Source: Xanthomonas sp. CFBP 8443 (lineage in GTDB: Bacteria; Pseudomonadota; Gammaproteobacteria; Xanthomonadales; Xanthomonadaceae). Taken from it: a stretch of DNA of 64,000 nucleotides. The stretch spans positions 2,170,001 to 2,234,000 of the forward strand of contig NZ_CP102592.1 of NCBI RefSeq assembly GCF_025666195.1, written 5' to 3'. Both the position numbers and the translations under genes were made by a program. The notes under the pieces are model-generated. The model did no database searches, was not told the origin of the DNA, and was given only the letters and a program-made list of their open reading frames with translations. Below are positions 1 to 8,607 of the stretch, one piece after another (the first letter of the stretch is position 1; the number at the start of each line of letters is the position of its first letter).

Positions 1-1453
1 CGGTGGCGGCGCTGGTGCCGCGTTCCTCGCGGGTGAAGCGGTTGCGGAACACCCAGGTCGCCAGCGCGATGCCCAGCGGCGGGGTCATGCCGGCGACCAT
101 CGCCGCGGCCATCGGCGTGTACACCTGGCTGGCGATCAGGCCGGTGGAGAACGCGTAGGCGGCCTTGTTGACCGGTCCGCCCATGTCGAAGGCCATCATC
201 GCGCCCAGCAGCAGGCCCAGCAGCACCGCGCTGCTGCCCTGCATGCCGCGCAGCCAGTCGGTGAGCCAGGCCAGCGCTTCGGCGACCGGCTGGCCGACCA
301 CGTACAGCATGGTCAGGCCGACCAGCAAGGTGCCCAGCACCGGCAGGATCAGCACCGGCTTGAGTCCTTCCAGCGTGCGCGGCAGCTTGATCGCGCGGTT
401 CAGCGCGGCCACGCCGTAGCCGGCGATGAAGCCGGCGAAGATGCCGCCGATGAAGCCGGCGCCGAGGTTGGCCGCGACCATGCCGCCGATCATGCCGGGG
501 GCGATGCCGGGGCGGTCGGCGATGGAGTAGGCGATGTAGCCGGCCAGCGCCGGCACCATCAGGGTGAAGCCGGCCTTGGCGCCGATCTGGAACAGCGACC
601 AGGCCAGCGTGCCCTTGTGCGCGTCGTCGAAGGCGTAGATGCCGCCCAGCGCGAACGCCAGCGCGATCAGCAGGCCGCCGGCGGTGACGAACGGCAGCAT
701 GAACGACACGCCAGTCATCAGGTGCTTGTACGGGCCGGCCGAGCGGCCGCGCTCGCTGTTCGCCGGCGTGGCGCCGGTGCCGCTGGTCGCGTGCACGCCG
801 GCCTCGGCCAGGGCCTTGCGGATCAGTGCCGGGCCGTCGTTGATCGCCGGCTTGGTGCCGCTCTTGAACAGGCGCTTGCCGCCGAAGCGGGACAGGTCCA
901 CCTCGCGGTCGGCGGCGATCAGCACCAGGTCTGCCTCGGTGATTTCCGCGTCGCTGAGCGTGTCCTGTGCGCCGACCGAGCCTTGCGTCTCGACCCGGAT
1001 CCGGTGGCCCAGGGTCTTGGCCGCCTGCTGCAGGCCTTCGGCGGCCATGAAGGTGTGGGCGATGCCGGTGGGGCAGGAGGTGACCGCGACGATGCGCTTG
1101 GGACCATCCGTCTGCGTGGCCGTGTTGGCGGTCGCCGCCGGCGCGGCGCTGGCCGCGGCCAGCAGCGGCGCCAGCACGCCGGCGGCATCGTCGAGCACCG
1201 CATCCAGGCTGGCGCGCAATGGCGCGGCGCCGTCGAAGCGTGCTGCATCGGCATCGCCATCGCCGACCAGCAGCAGCGCAGCGTTGGTGTCGGCCGCGGC
1301 CAAATCCAGCGGCGCGATCACGCCCTGCGGCGTGCGCACCTCGGCGTGCAGCACCGCGCCGCGCGCACTGGCCGCATGGCGCAGCGCTTCGGCGGCGAGG
1401 ACGGCTTCGGTGCTGCGCTCGCCGGCGACGATCACCACGAAGATAGGATTCAT
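1..1453 (-). CDS. fruA: PTS fructose transporter subunit EIIBC, partial (3' end outside window)
   Basis: Membrane permease of the fructose phosphotransferase system; it imports fructose and phosphorylates it to fructose 1-phosphate. About 484 residues are visible and the C-terminus is cut by the window edge. The first ~105 residues resemble a degenerate EIIB' domain. A second EIIB domain follows with the phosphocysteine in [14 protein letters not shown] (Cys127), then the EIIC membrane domain from about residue 240 with many hydrophobic helices and [11 protein letters not shown] near the visible end. The ATG at 1453 is preceded by an AGGGAGC-like stretch and lies 97 nt after fruK, as the last gene of fruB-fruK-fruA. 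The domain order matches fructose-specific EIIBC proteins. Confidence 0.95.
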   Translation of the reverse strand, partial: MNPIFVVIVAGERSTEAVLAAEALRHAASARGAVLHAEVRTPQGVIAPLDLAAADTNAALLLVGDGDADAARFDGAAPLRASLDAVLDDAAGVLAPLLAAASAAPAATANTATQTDGPKRIVAVTSCPTGIAHTFMAAEGLQQAAKTLGHRIRVETQGSVGAQDTLSDAEITEADLVLIAADREVDLSRFGGKRLFKSGTKPAINDGPALIRKALAEAGVHATSGTGATPANSERGRSAGPYKHLMTGVSFMLPFVTAGGLLIALAFALGGIYAFDDAHKGTLAWSLFQIGAKAGFTLMVPALAGYIAYSIADRPGIAPGMIGGMVAANLGAGFIGGIFAGFIAGYGVAALNRAIKLPRTLEGLKPVLILPVLGTLLVGLTMLYVVGQPVAEALAWLTDWLRGMQGSSAVLLGLLLGAMMAFDMGGPVNKAAYAFSTGLIASQVYTPMAAAMVAGMTPPLGIALATWVFRNRFTREERGTSAAT

Positions 1454-1550
1454 GCTTGCTCCCGATGGACGCAGGGGGACGCCGCGCGCGAAGGCGGCGG
1501 CGTGGAATTCGACGGCGTGGAGTTCGAGGACATGGCGTGCGGCGTCGGGT

Positions 1551-2504
1551 TCATTGCAGCGCCTCGATGCGCACCGCGGCGGCGATGCCGTCGACCTGTT
1601 CGCGCGGCAGCCGGCGCACCGCGCCGCTGCCGAGCGTCGCCACGGCGAAGGCGGTGGCCTGGCGCGCGCAGGTCGCCAGGTCGGCGTCGGCGAGCAGCGC
1701 CGCGACCAGCCCGGCGACCATCGCATCGCCGGCGCCGACGCTGCTGCCGCCGGCCAGCTGCGGCGGATGCGCCAGCAGCGCCTGCTCGCCGCGCACGAAC
1801 AGCGCGCCGTCGGTGCCCAGCGACACCACCACCAGGGCGATGCCGCTGGCCAGCAGCGCGCGCGCGGCCGCCAGCACCTCAGCGGTGCTGTGCAGCGGCG
1901 TGCCCGCCCAGTCTTCCAGTTCGTGGCGATTGGGCTTGATCGCGAACGGCAGCTGCGCGCGCGGCGCGGCCAGCGCGGCGCGCAGCGGCGTACCGCTGGT
2001 ATCCAGCAGCACCCGCGCGCCGGCCGCGGCCGCCTGGGCCTGCAGCGTGCGCCAGCTGTCCTCGGCCAAGCCGGCCGGCAGGCTGCCGGTCAGCACCACC
2101 GGCAGGCCCGGGCGCAGCAGCTCGGCCAGGCGCGCGCCGACCGCGTGCAGCTCGTCCGCGCCCAGCGGCAGTCCGGGCAGGTTGATGTCGGTGGTGGCGC
2201 CGCTGTCGGCGGCGACCAGCTTGAGGTTGGTGCGGGTATCGCCGGGCACGCGCAGGCAGCGGTCGTCGATGCCGCGCGCGGCGAACAGGGTTTCGAACAG
2301 GTGTGCGTTGCCGGCGCCGAGCACGCCGAGCGCGGCGCTGGCGATGCCGGCATCGGCCAGGCAGGCGGCGACGTTGATGCCCTTGCCGCCGGCGATGGCG
2401 TGCGCACTGCTGGCGCGATGCACCTGGCCGGGCTGCAGCCGGTCGATCGCCACGGTCAGGTCGATCGCCGGATTCAGGGTCACGCTGAGCGCCTGCACGC
2501 TCAT
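1551..2504 (-). CDS. fruK: 1-phosphofructokinase
   Basis: PfkB/ribokinase-family kinase that phosphorylates the fructose 1-phosphate made by the PTS to fructose 1,6-bisphosphate, feeding glycolysis. The protein is 317 aa. It starts with [10 protein letters not shown], carries the substrate-binding GGKGINVA near residue 40, and has the C-terminal PfkB signature [14 protein letters not shown] with the catalytic Asp. Length and motifs fit FruK. The ATG overlaps the fruB stop codon by 4 bases (ATGA), indicating translational coupling inside the fru operon. Confidence 0.95.
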   Translation of the reverse strand: MSVQALSVTLNPAIDLTVAIDRLQPGQVHRASSAHAIAGGKGINVAACLADAGIASAALGVLGAGNAHLFETLFAARGIDDRCLRVPGDTRTNLKLVAADSGATTDINLPGLPLGADELHAVGARLAELLRPGLPVVLTGSLPAGLAEDSWRTLQAQAAAAGARVLLDTSGTPLRAALAAPRAQLPFAIKPNRHELEDWAGTPLHSTAEVLAAARALLASGIALVVVSLGTDGALFVRGEQALLAHPPQLAGGSSVGAGDAMVAGLVAALLADADLATCARQATAFAVATLGSGAVRRLPREQVDGIAAAVRIEALQ

Positions 2505-5020
2505 GCGCCGGCTCCGTCCAGGGCGCGCACGTCGGCTGCGCTCTCGCACGCCAGCGCGCGCTGCGCCAAGGCCTGCAGCGCGTCCAGGCGGCTGCCGCGC
2601 AGGCGCGCCTTCACCGCCGGCACGTCGTTCGGGGTCATCGACAGCTCGTGCACGCCCAGTCCGGTCAGCAGCGCCGCGCCGAACGCATCGCCGGCCAGGC
2701 CGCCGCACACGCCGACCCAGCGCCCGTGCGTGGCGGCGCCTTCGACGGTGGTGCGGATCAGGCGCAGCACCGCCGGGTGCAGGCTGTCGGCCTCGGCGGC
2801 CAGGTCCGGGTTCTGCCGGTCGATCGCCAGCGTGTACTGGGTCAGGTCGTTGGTGCCGATCGAGAAGAAGTCGGCATGCCGCGCCAGCGCGTCGGCCTGG
2901 ATCGCCGCCGCCGGCACTTCGATCATGATGCCCAGCGGCACCTCCGGCGCGTCCAGCTCCGCACGCAGGCGCTCGCACTCGGCGCGCAGCGCGACGATCT
3001 CCGCCGCCGAGGTGATCATCGGGAACATGATCGCCAGCTTGGCGCCGTCCCTGGCCGCGCGGTACAGCGCGCGCAGCTGCGGTTGCAGCAGGTCGGCGCG
3101 GCGCAGCAGCAGCCGCGCGCCGCGCACGCCGAGGAACGGGTTGTCCTCGCGCGGCAGGTTCAGGTGCGCGACCTGCTTGTCGCCGCCGATGTCCAGCGCG
3201 CGCACGATCAGCGAACGGCCGTCCAGCGCCTTGGCCATCGCCATGTAAGTGGCGTACTGCTCGTCCTCGCTCGGCGTGCTGCCGCGCTCCAGGAACAGGA
3301 ATTCGGTACGCATCAGGCCCACGCTCTCGGCGCCCTGCGCCAGCGCCATCGGCACCTGCTCGGGCAGGTTGACGTTGGCGCCGATCTCCACGCGGTGGCC
3401 GTCCTGGGTCTGCGCCGGCTGATTGCGCTGCTCGGCCTCGCGCTCGCGCAGCTGGCGCTGTTCGTCGATGTAGGCGCGCGCCGAAGCCAGATCGGCCTCC
3501 GACGGCGCCAGGTACAGGCGGCCGCTGTTGCCGTCGACGATGACGGTGGCGCCATCCTCCAGGTCCATCAGGTCGGCGCCGCCGGCGACCAGCGCCGGCA
3601 GGCCCAGGGTGCGCGACAGGATCGCGGTATGCGAGGTCGGCCCGCCCAGCGCAGTGGCCAGGCCGAGCACGCGGCTGGTGTCCAGGTGTGCGGTGTCCGA
3701 CGGCGACAGGTCGCTGGCGAGCAGGATGCAGGGGCGGTCGGGCAGGTGTTCCAGGCTGCCGCTGGCCAGGCTCGGATCGATCTGGGTCAGCACCCGGCGG
3801 CCGACGTCGCGCAGGTCGCTGGCGCGCCCGGCCAGCACCGCGTTGCCCAGCGCCGAGAGCTTGTTGGCGAGCCGCTCCACCGACTGCTGCCAGGACCAGG
3901 CCACGCCGTGGCCTTCGACCATCAGCTGGCAGGCCAGGGTGATCAGATCGGTGTCGTTGAGCAGCTCGGCCTGGGCGCGGAAGATCGCCGCGTCGCCGGC
4001 GCCGAGCCGGCGCCGGGTGTCGTCCTCGATCGCTTGCAGCTGCTGGCGGGTGCGCAGCAGCGCGTCGTGCAGCAGCGCGCCGCCGTCGCTGAGCGGCACC
4101 GGCGCGTCGGGCACCGGGCCGTCGTTGCCGGCCAGCTTGTGCACCACGCCGATCGCCAGGCCCGGGCTGGCGCCGATGCCGACGATGGCCGGTTGCGCCT
4201 GCGGCGGGGTCCAGCCGGCGACCGGGGCGGCACGGCGCTGCGCCGCGGCCTGCGCGTCGGCCTTCTCCTGCGCGGTGAGGCCGTCGATGACGCTGCGCAG
4301 CCGCGCCAGCGCGGCGGCGGCATCCTGGCCTTCGGCCGAGATCGTCACCGTGTCGCCGGCATGCAGGCCCAACTGCAGCAGCGACACCAGGTTCTTGGCG
4401 TCGCCGGTCTGCGCGCCGGCACGCACCTGGATCCGCGCCGCGAAGCCGCGCGCAGTCTCCACCCAGCGCGTGGCCGGGCGCGCATGCAGGCCGGTGGGGT
4501 AGGCCACGGTCCAGTCGAAGCGCTCGGCCAGGTCGGCGACCGGGGCGCCGCTCGCGACCGTGGCCGGATCCTGGCTCAGCGCGGCCACGATCGCCTGCGG
4601 GTCGTCGCTGGCGAACAGCGCGTCCAGCCGCGGCTGGTCCTGGATCAGCCGGGTCAGGCGCCGCAGCAGGGTGATGTGGGTGTCGGACTGCGCGGCGATG
4701 GCGACCACCAGGTGCGTGGTCTGGCCGGGATTCCATTCCACGCCGTCGCGGATCTGCAGCACCGCGATGCCGTCGCGCTGGACCAGGTGGCGGTCCTCGC
4801 CGGTGCAGTGCGGGATCGCCACGCCGTGGCCGAGGAAGGTGTTGGCCAGGGCTTCGCGGCGCAGCATGCTGGCCGCGTAGGCCGGCGGCACGCAGCCGGC
4901 GGCGACCAGCAGCTGCGCGGCCTGGGCGATGGCGTCGGCCTTGTCGCGGACCTGGACGTTGACGCGGACCAGCTCGCTGGCGACCAATACGGGGGGATTC
5001 GTCTGGGTCACGCGGGACAT
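2501..5020 (-). CDS. fruB: Multiphosphoryl transfer protein: EIIA(Fru)-HPr-EI fusion
   Basis: Cytoplasmic phosphorelay protein that moves phosphate from phosphoenolpyruvate to FruA. The 839-aa protein joins three PTS modules. An N-terminal EIIA(Fru) domain (about 10-150) has active-site His71 in GVAIPHCTG. A central HPr domain (about 168-250) has His179 in GLHARPA. A C-terminal enzyme I (about 278-839) has the phospho-His464 in GGPTSHTAIL, the PEP-binding SIGTNDLTQY, and the catalytic Cys in VGVCGGLAGD. The ATG at 5020 (MSRVTQT) is preferred over an upstream in-frame ATG because the EIIA domain begins shortly after it. It is first in the operon, directly downstream of the operator-like palindrome. 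Confidence 0.96.
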   Translation of the reverse strand: MSRVTQTNPPVLVASELVRVNVQVRDKADAIAQAAQLLVAAGCVPPAYAASMLRREALANTFLGHGVAIPHCTGEDRHLVQRDGIAVLQIRDGVEWNPGQTTHLVVAIAAQSDTHITLLRRLTRLIQDQPRLDALFASDDPQAIVAALSQDPATVASGAPVADLAERFDWTVAYPTGLHARPATRWVETARGFAARIQVRAGAQTGDAKNLVSLLQLGLHAGDTVTISAEGQDAAAALARLRSVIDGLTAQEKADAQAAAQRRAAPVAGWTPPQAQPAIVGIGASPGLAIGVVHKLAGNDGPVPDAPVPLSDGGALLHDALLRTRQQLQAIEDDTRRRLGAGDAAIFRAQAELLNDTDLITLACQLMVEGHGVAWSWQQSVERLANKLSALGNAVLAGRASDLRDVGRRVLTQIDPSLASGSLEHLPDRPCILLASDLSPSDTAHLDTSRVLGLATALGGPTSHTAILSRTLGLPALVAGGADLMDLEDGATVIVDGNSGRLYLAPSEADLASARAYIDEQRQLREREAEQRNQPAQTQDGHRVEIGANVNLPEQVPMALAQGAESVGLMRTEFLFLERGSTPSEDEQYATYMAMAKALDGRSLIVRALDIGGDKQVAHLNLPREDNPFLGVRGARLLLRRADLLQPQLRALYRAARDGAKLAIMFPMITSAAEIVALRAECERLRAELDAPEVPLGIMIEVPAAAIQADALARHADFFSIGTNDLTQYTLAIDRQNPDLAAEADSLHPAVLRLIRTTVEGAATHGRWVGVCGGLAGDAFGAALLTGLGVHELSMTPNDVPAVKARLRGSRLDALQALAQRALACESAADVRALDGAGA

Positions 5021-5053
5021 CCTTCGGGTCTGGGAGCGGCGAGTGGGTGGAGT

Positions 5054-5069
5054 GTGGGAACGTTCCCAC
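5054..5069. promoter_or_regulatory. Probable FruR operator, site 1 (perfect palindrome)
   Basis: GTGGGAACGTTCCCAC is a perfect 16-bp inverted repeat 34 nt before the fruB start, in the fruB-fruR divergent region. LacI-family repressors bind such central-CG palindromes. Assignment to FruR is by position and symmetry, not by experiment. Confidence 0.8.
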
Positions 5070-5164
5070 TCCTGAGTCAATGTGCACTGCACAATTTATC
5101 GGGGAAATGCCGGTGTTACTATCGAATGCGGCCACCAGGAAAGGAGTGGGAGTGGAAATTTTGC

Positions 5165-5176
5165 GGGAACGTTGCC
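5165..5176. promoter_or_regulatory. Probable FruR operator, site 2 (overlaps the fruR start region)
   Basis: GGGAACGTTGCC matches the core of site 1 (GGGAACGTTCCC) at 11 of 12 positions and ends one base before the fruR GTG. A repressor bound here could block fruR transcription or translation, suggesting autoregulation. It lies 98 bp from the inner end of site 1, so looping is possible. This is inference from sequence. Confidence 0.65.
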
Positions 5177-5177
5177 A

Positions 5178-6158
5178 GTGACAGTCAGCATCCACGACGT
5201 GGCACGGGTGGCCGGCGTCTCCACCTCGACGGTGTCGCGAGCGCTGGGCCAGGGCCCGGTCAGCGAGGACGTGCGGGCGCGGGTCGAGGCGGCGGTGCGC
5301 GAGACCGGCTATCGGCCCAACCTGATGGCGCGGCGGCTGCGTTCGCAGCATTCGGGGATCGTCGGGCTGATCGTGGCCGACATCCGCAACCCGTTCTTCA
5401 CCGCGGCGATCCGCGCGGTCGAGGATGTGGCCTACCGCGCCGGCATGCGCGTGATCCTGTGCAACACCGACGAGGATCCGCAGCGCGAGGCGCTGTACCT
5501 GCAGCTGATGCAGGAAGAGCGGGTCAGCGGCCTGATCTTCGCGCCGACCCGCACCACCCAGAGCCAATTGCCGAAATTGAATTTCGACTACCCGGTGGTG
5601 CTGATCGACCGCGCCGGCAAGGCCGGCGTGCACGACAGCGTGGTGCTGGACAACGCCGCGGCGATGGGCGCGCTGATCGAGCACCTGGCCGAGCGCGGGT
5701 TCCAACGCATCGGCGGGCTGTTCGGCAAGACCAGCAGCACCGCCGCCGAGCGCCGCGACGGCTACCTGGCGGCGATGCAGGCGCACGGCCTGGCGCCGAG
5801 CTACCGCGAGGTGGCGCCGAGCGCGGAGGCGGCGACCGCCGAGGTGCAGGCGTGGCTGGCGCAGCCCGAACGCCCGGAGGCGCTGGTGGCCAGCAACAGC
5901 CTGCTGCTGATGGGCGCGCTGAAGGCCGCGCGCGGTGCCGGCCTGCGCATTCCGCAGGAACTGGCGCTGGCCGGGTTCGACAACGAGAGCTGGACCGAGC
6001 TGGTCGAGCCGGGCATCACCGTGATCGAGCAGCCGGTGGAGGAGATGGGCCGCACCGCGATGTCGCTGCTGCTGGAGCGGCTGAATGCGCCGACGCTGCC
6101 GATGCGCAAGGTGGTGTTGAGCGGGCGCTGCATCGTGCGCGGTTCGAGCCTGCGCTGA
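5178..6158 (+). CDS. fruR: LacI-family fructose operon repressor
   Basis: Transcription factor predicted to repress fruBKA until a fructose phosphate signal relieves it. The 326-aa product has an N-terminal LacI helix-turn-helix (SIHDVARVAGVSTSTVSRAL, residues 4-23) followed by the hinge and a periplasmic-binding-like effector domain with GIVGLIVADIRNPFF and the late LALAGFDNESWTEL segment. The GTG start is chosen because the HTH begins three codons later; the longer upstream frame would put extra residues before it. It is transcribed away from fruB with two palindromes between the genes. The effector (fructose 1-phosphate in known FruR/Cra-type systems) is not shown by the sequence. Confidence 0.93.
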   Translation: MTVSIHDVARVAGVSTSTVSRALGQGPVSEDVRARVEAAVRETGYRPNLMARRLRSQHSGIVGLIVADIRNPFFTAAIRAVEDVAYRAGMRVILCNTDEDPQREALYLQLMQEERVSGLIFAPTRTTQSQLPKLNFDYPVVLIDRAGKAGVHDSVVLDNAAAMGALIEHLAERGFQRIGGLFGKTSSTAAERRDGYLAAMQAHGLAPSYREVAPSAEAATAEVQAWLAQPERPEALVASNSLLLMGALKAARGAGLRIPQELALAGFDNESWTELVEPGITVIEQPVEEMGRTAMSLLLERLNAPTLPMRKVVLSGRCIVRGSSLR

Positions 6159-6351
6159 CATTCCCGCGTTCGCGGGAGGTGGTCCGACAGGGTAGCCGCC
6201 GGCGCCGGCGTCGGCGTGTCTGCAGCGGACCGGCACCGACCGGGGCGAGTTCTTTCGGGGTCAGCGGGTTGGTCCGGCCTGTATGCCGGCCTGTCGCGGC
6301 GCCGGCTGGTACGGGTGCGCCTTCACTGTGCGGCGGCAAAGGCCACCGCGA

Positions 6352-6528
6352 TCATTCGCTGCCGTCTGGGCGCGGGTAGTCGTGCTCGGGGTCGGCGTGG
6401 TTGCGTTCCGGATCGCTGTCCGGCTGGTCCCGGTCCTTCCACTTCGCATCGTCGTTGTGCAGCTTGTCGGCCGTGTGGCTCTGCTGCTGGTGACTGTGGG
6501 CGTTCTCTTGCTTGCGCGTGGTCGACAT
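6352..6528 (-). CDS. Small hydrophilic hypothetical protein (58 aa)
   Basis: Predicted 58-residue soluble protein beginning MSTTRKQENAHSHQQQSH. It is almost free of hydrophobic residues and very rich in His, Gln, Asp, Glu, Lys and Pro, so it is probably disordered. It starts 18 nt after the end of the upstream 107-aa gene on the same strand, with a GGAGACAGC-like ribosome site before the ATG, so the two are likely cotranscribed. No family is recognised. The coding call rests on the ribosome site, the operon spacing and the strongly non-random composition. Confidence 0.55.
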   Translation of the reverse strand: MSTTRKQENAHSHQQQSHTADKLHNDDAKWKDRDQPDSDPERNHADPEHDYPRPDGSE

Positions 6529-6546
6529 GCGCTGTCTCCGGAAGGG

Positions 6547-6870
6547 TCAGGCGGGGCTCCCCGCGGGCGCGGGGTAGGGTTCGTGCTGGCCGGTGCCGTC
6601 CAGCCTGGCCCAGCACGCGCGAACGAAGGACTCGGCGTCGCTCCAGGCGATCCGCGGCCACGGGTGCTCGGCGTCGTAGCGCTGGCGCAGGCGCTGCATG
6701 CGCACCTCGTTGGATTCGCGCGGAAGTTGCAGGAACACATCGCACGCCATCTTGATCAGACGCGCATGCTCGCTGAAGGACTGCGGCCCCAGCTTGCCTT
6801 CACCGTGCAGCATCTTCCAATGCGCCAGTTCGGCTTCGACATCCACGAGCAGGGATGGAGCATGGCTCAC
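6547..6870 (-). CDS. Conserved-looking hypothetical protein (107 aa)
   Basis: Soluble 107-aa protein with a GTG start (SHAPSLLVDVEAELAHW) preceded by an AGGAGA ribosome site nine bases away. The first ~60 residues look helical and amphipathic (AELAHWKMLHGEGKLGPQSF); the second half holds WPRIAWSDAESFVRACWARL. No signal peptide or membrane segment is seen. It is first in a likely two-gene unit with the 58-aa protein. The function is unknown and no named domain is recognised. Confidence 0.65.
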   Translation of the reverse strand: MSHAPSLLVDVEAELAHWKMLHGEGKLGPQSFSEHARLIKMACDVFLQLPRESNEVRMQRLRQRYDAEHPWPRIAWSDAESFVRACWARLDGTGQHEPYPAPAGSPA

Positions 6871-7188
6871 GGCGAGTTCTCCTGTAATTGAGGTGCTTTG
6901 AATTGGGGATGAGCTAAGTTGCGCGGAGGCGCTTCGCCACCCTAGACCCGGCCACGTCAAGATCAGGTCATCTCGCGTTGGCACGGCGTGACAGCGCCGG
7001 CGACGCTGCGTCACATTCCGGGCGACACGCGACGCCGCGCCGGACGTGAAGACGCCGCCTGGCGGCGGCGCTTGGAGCGCGCTGCCGCGGCGCTTACCAT
7101 GGCCGTGCGTCCGCGTTGCGGACATCCGCACTCCCGCAACCACCCGCATCGTCGGCGCATGCCGCCGCGGCGCCCCGAAAGGAACGGC
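6871..7188. other. Intergenic region (318 bp), divergent promoter zone
   Basis: Lies between the GTG-started 107-aa gene and the divergent tviB-like gene. It should hold promoters for both. No convincing sigma-70 hexamers, hairpin or extra reading frame with a ribosome site is visible. Confidence 0.5.
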
Positions 7189-8481
7189 ATGCCCGTCGAT
7201 ATCGCGTTCGATCCCGCGCAGCTGCGCATCGCCGTCATCGGCCTGGGCTACGTCGGCCTGCCGCTGGCGGTGGCGTTCGGCGCGCGCTACGACACGCTCG
7301 GCTACGACATCGACGCCCAGCGCGTGGCGCAGCTGCGTGTCGGCCACGACCAGACCCTGGAGATGGAACCCGACGAACTGCGCGCCGGCGTGCACCTGCG
7401 CTACAGCGACGATGCGGCCGCGCTGCGCGACCGCAACGTCTACATCGTCACCGTACCGACGCCGATCGACGCCTACGAGCAGCCGGACCTGCAGCCGCTG
7501 CGCCAGGCCAGCGAACTGCTCGCTGGCGTGCTCAAGCGCGGCGACCTGGTGATCTACGAATCCACGGTGTATCCGGGCACCACCGAAGAGGTCTGCGTGC
7601 CGCTGCTGGAACAGGGCTCGGGCCTGCGTTTCAACGAAGACTTCCATTGCGGCTACAGCCCGGAGCGGGTCAACCCGGGCGACCGCCAGCGGCGCCTGGC
7701 CGACATCCGCAAGATCACCTCCGGCTCCAGCGCCGCGGCGGCCGACGCGGTCGACGCGCTGTACGCGAGCATCATCACCGCCGGCACCTGGCGCGCGCCG
7801 TCGATCCGCGTGGCCGAGGCGGCGAAGGTGGTGGAGAACATCCAGCGCGACGTCAACATCGCCCTGGTCAACGAACTGGCGCTGATCTTCGACCGCCTCG
7901 GCATCGATACCCAGGACGTGCTGGAGGCGGCCGGCACCAAGTGGAACTTCCTGCCGTTCCGCCCCGGCCTGGTCGGCGGCCACTGCATCGGCGTGGATCC
8001 GTACTACCTGCTGCACAAGTCCGAGAGCATGGGCTACCACCCGGACCTGATCCACACCGCGCGCCAAGTCAACAACCGGGTCGGCGCGCATGTCGCCGCG
8101 CGGGTGCAGGCGCTGCTGGCGGACAAGGGCGTGGACATGGCCGCGGCCACGATCCTGGTGCTCGGCGTCACCTTCAAGGAGAACTGCCCGGACCTGCGCA
8201 ACAGCCGCGCGCTGGAACTGGTGCAGGCGCTGGCCGCCAGCGGCGCGCGGGTCGATGCCTGCGACCCGTGGGCCGAGCCGCAGCTGGCGCGCGAGCACGG
8301 CGGGGTGGAGCTGGCGCCGGCGCCGGTCGCCGGCCGTTACGACGCGGTGGTGCTGGCGGTGGCGCACGCCGAATACCGCGGTTTCGACGCCGCGCAGATC
8401 CGCGCGCTGGGCACGCCGAACCTGGTGGTCTACGACGTCAAATCGGTGTGGCCGCGCGAGGCGGTGGACGATCGGCTGTAG
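7189..8481 (+). CDS. tviB: Nucleotide sugar dehydrogenase, TviB/WbpA type
   Basis: NAD-dependent four-electron oxidation of a UDP-N-acetylhexosamine to the uronic acid, a step in surface polysaccharide synthesis. The protein is 430 aa. It opens with a Rossmann motif (IAVIGLGYVGLPLAVAFG, residues ~10-27), has the middle UDP-sugar DH domain with ESTVYPGTTEEV, the catalytic Cys266 in GGHCIGVDPYYL, and a C-terminal domain with VLGVTFKENCPDLRNS. The GGHCIG form of the active site is typical of the TviB/WbpA/VipA group rather than UDP-glucose dehydrogenase (GGSCFPKD). The ATG at 7189 follows GAAAGGAAC. No glycosyltransferase or capsule genes flank it, so its pathway partners must be elsewhere. Confidence 0.9.
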   Translation: MPVDIAFDPAQLRIAVIGLGYVGLPLAVAFGARYDTLGYDIDAQRVAQLRVGHDQTLEMEPDELRAGVHLRYSDDAAALRDRNVYIVTVPTPIDAYEQPDLQPLRQASELLAGVLKRGDLVIYESTVYPGTTEEVCVPLLEQGSGLRFNEDFHCGYSPERVNPGDRQRRLADIRKITSGSSAAAADAVDALYASIITAGTWRAPSIRVAEAAKVVENIQRDVNIALVNELALIFDRLGIDTQDVLEAAGTKWNFLPFRPGLVGGHCIGVDPYYLLHKSESMGYHPDLIHTARQVNNRVGAHVAARVQALLADKGVDMAAATILVLGVTFKENCPDLRNSRALELVQALAASGARVDACDPWAEPQLAREHGGVELAPAPVAGRYDAVVLAVAHAEYRGFDAAQIRALGTPNLVVYDVKSVWPREAVDDRL

Positions 8482-8607
8482 CCGACAGCGCCGGACGCTG
8501 TGCACCGCCAAGCTGTACCCCGCCCAAGCGGACCATAGGCCGCGCCAGCGCCATTGCCGGCCTGCACCGCCTACACTCGCTGCCTTCACAATTCCGCGAG
8601 GAACGCG

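Noticed and set aside
2648..6379. Very long open frames on the strand opposite to or out of frame with real genes, such as 2648-6379(+) and 1551-6236 read through fruK and fruB
   Set aside because: High G+C suppresses stop codons; their translations are Arg/Ala/Gly-rich with no domain, and real genes with clear motifs occupy the same DNA.
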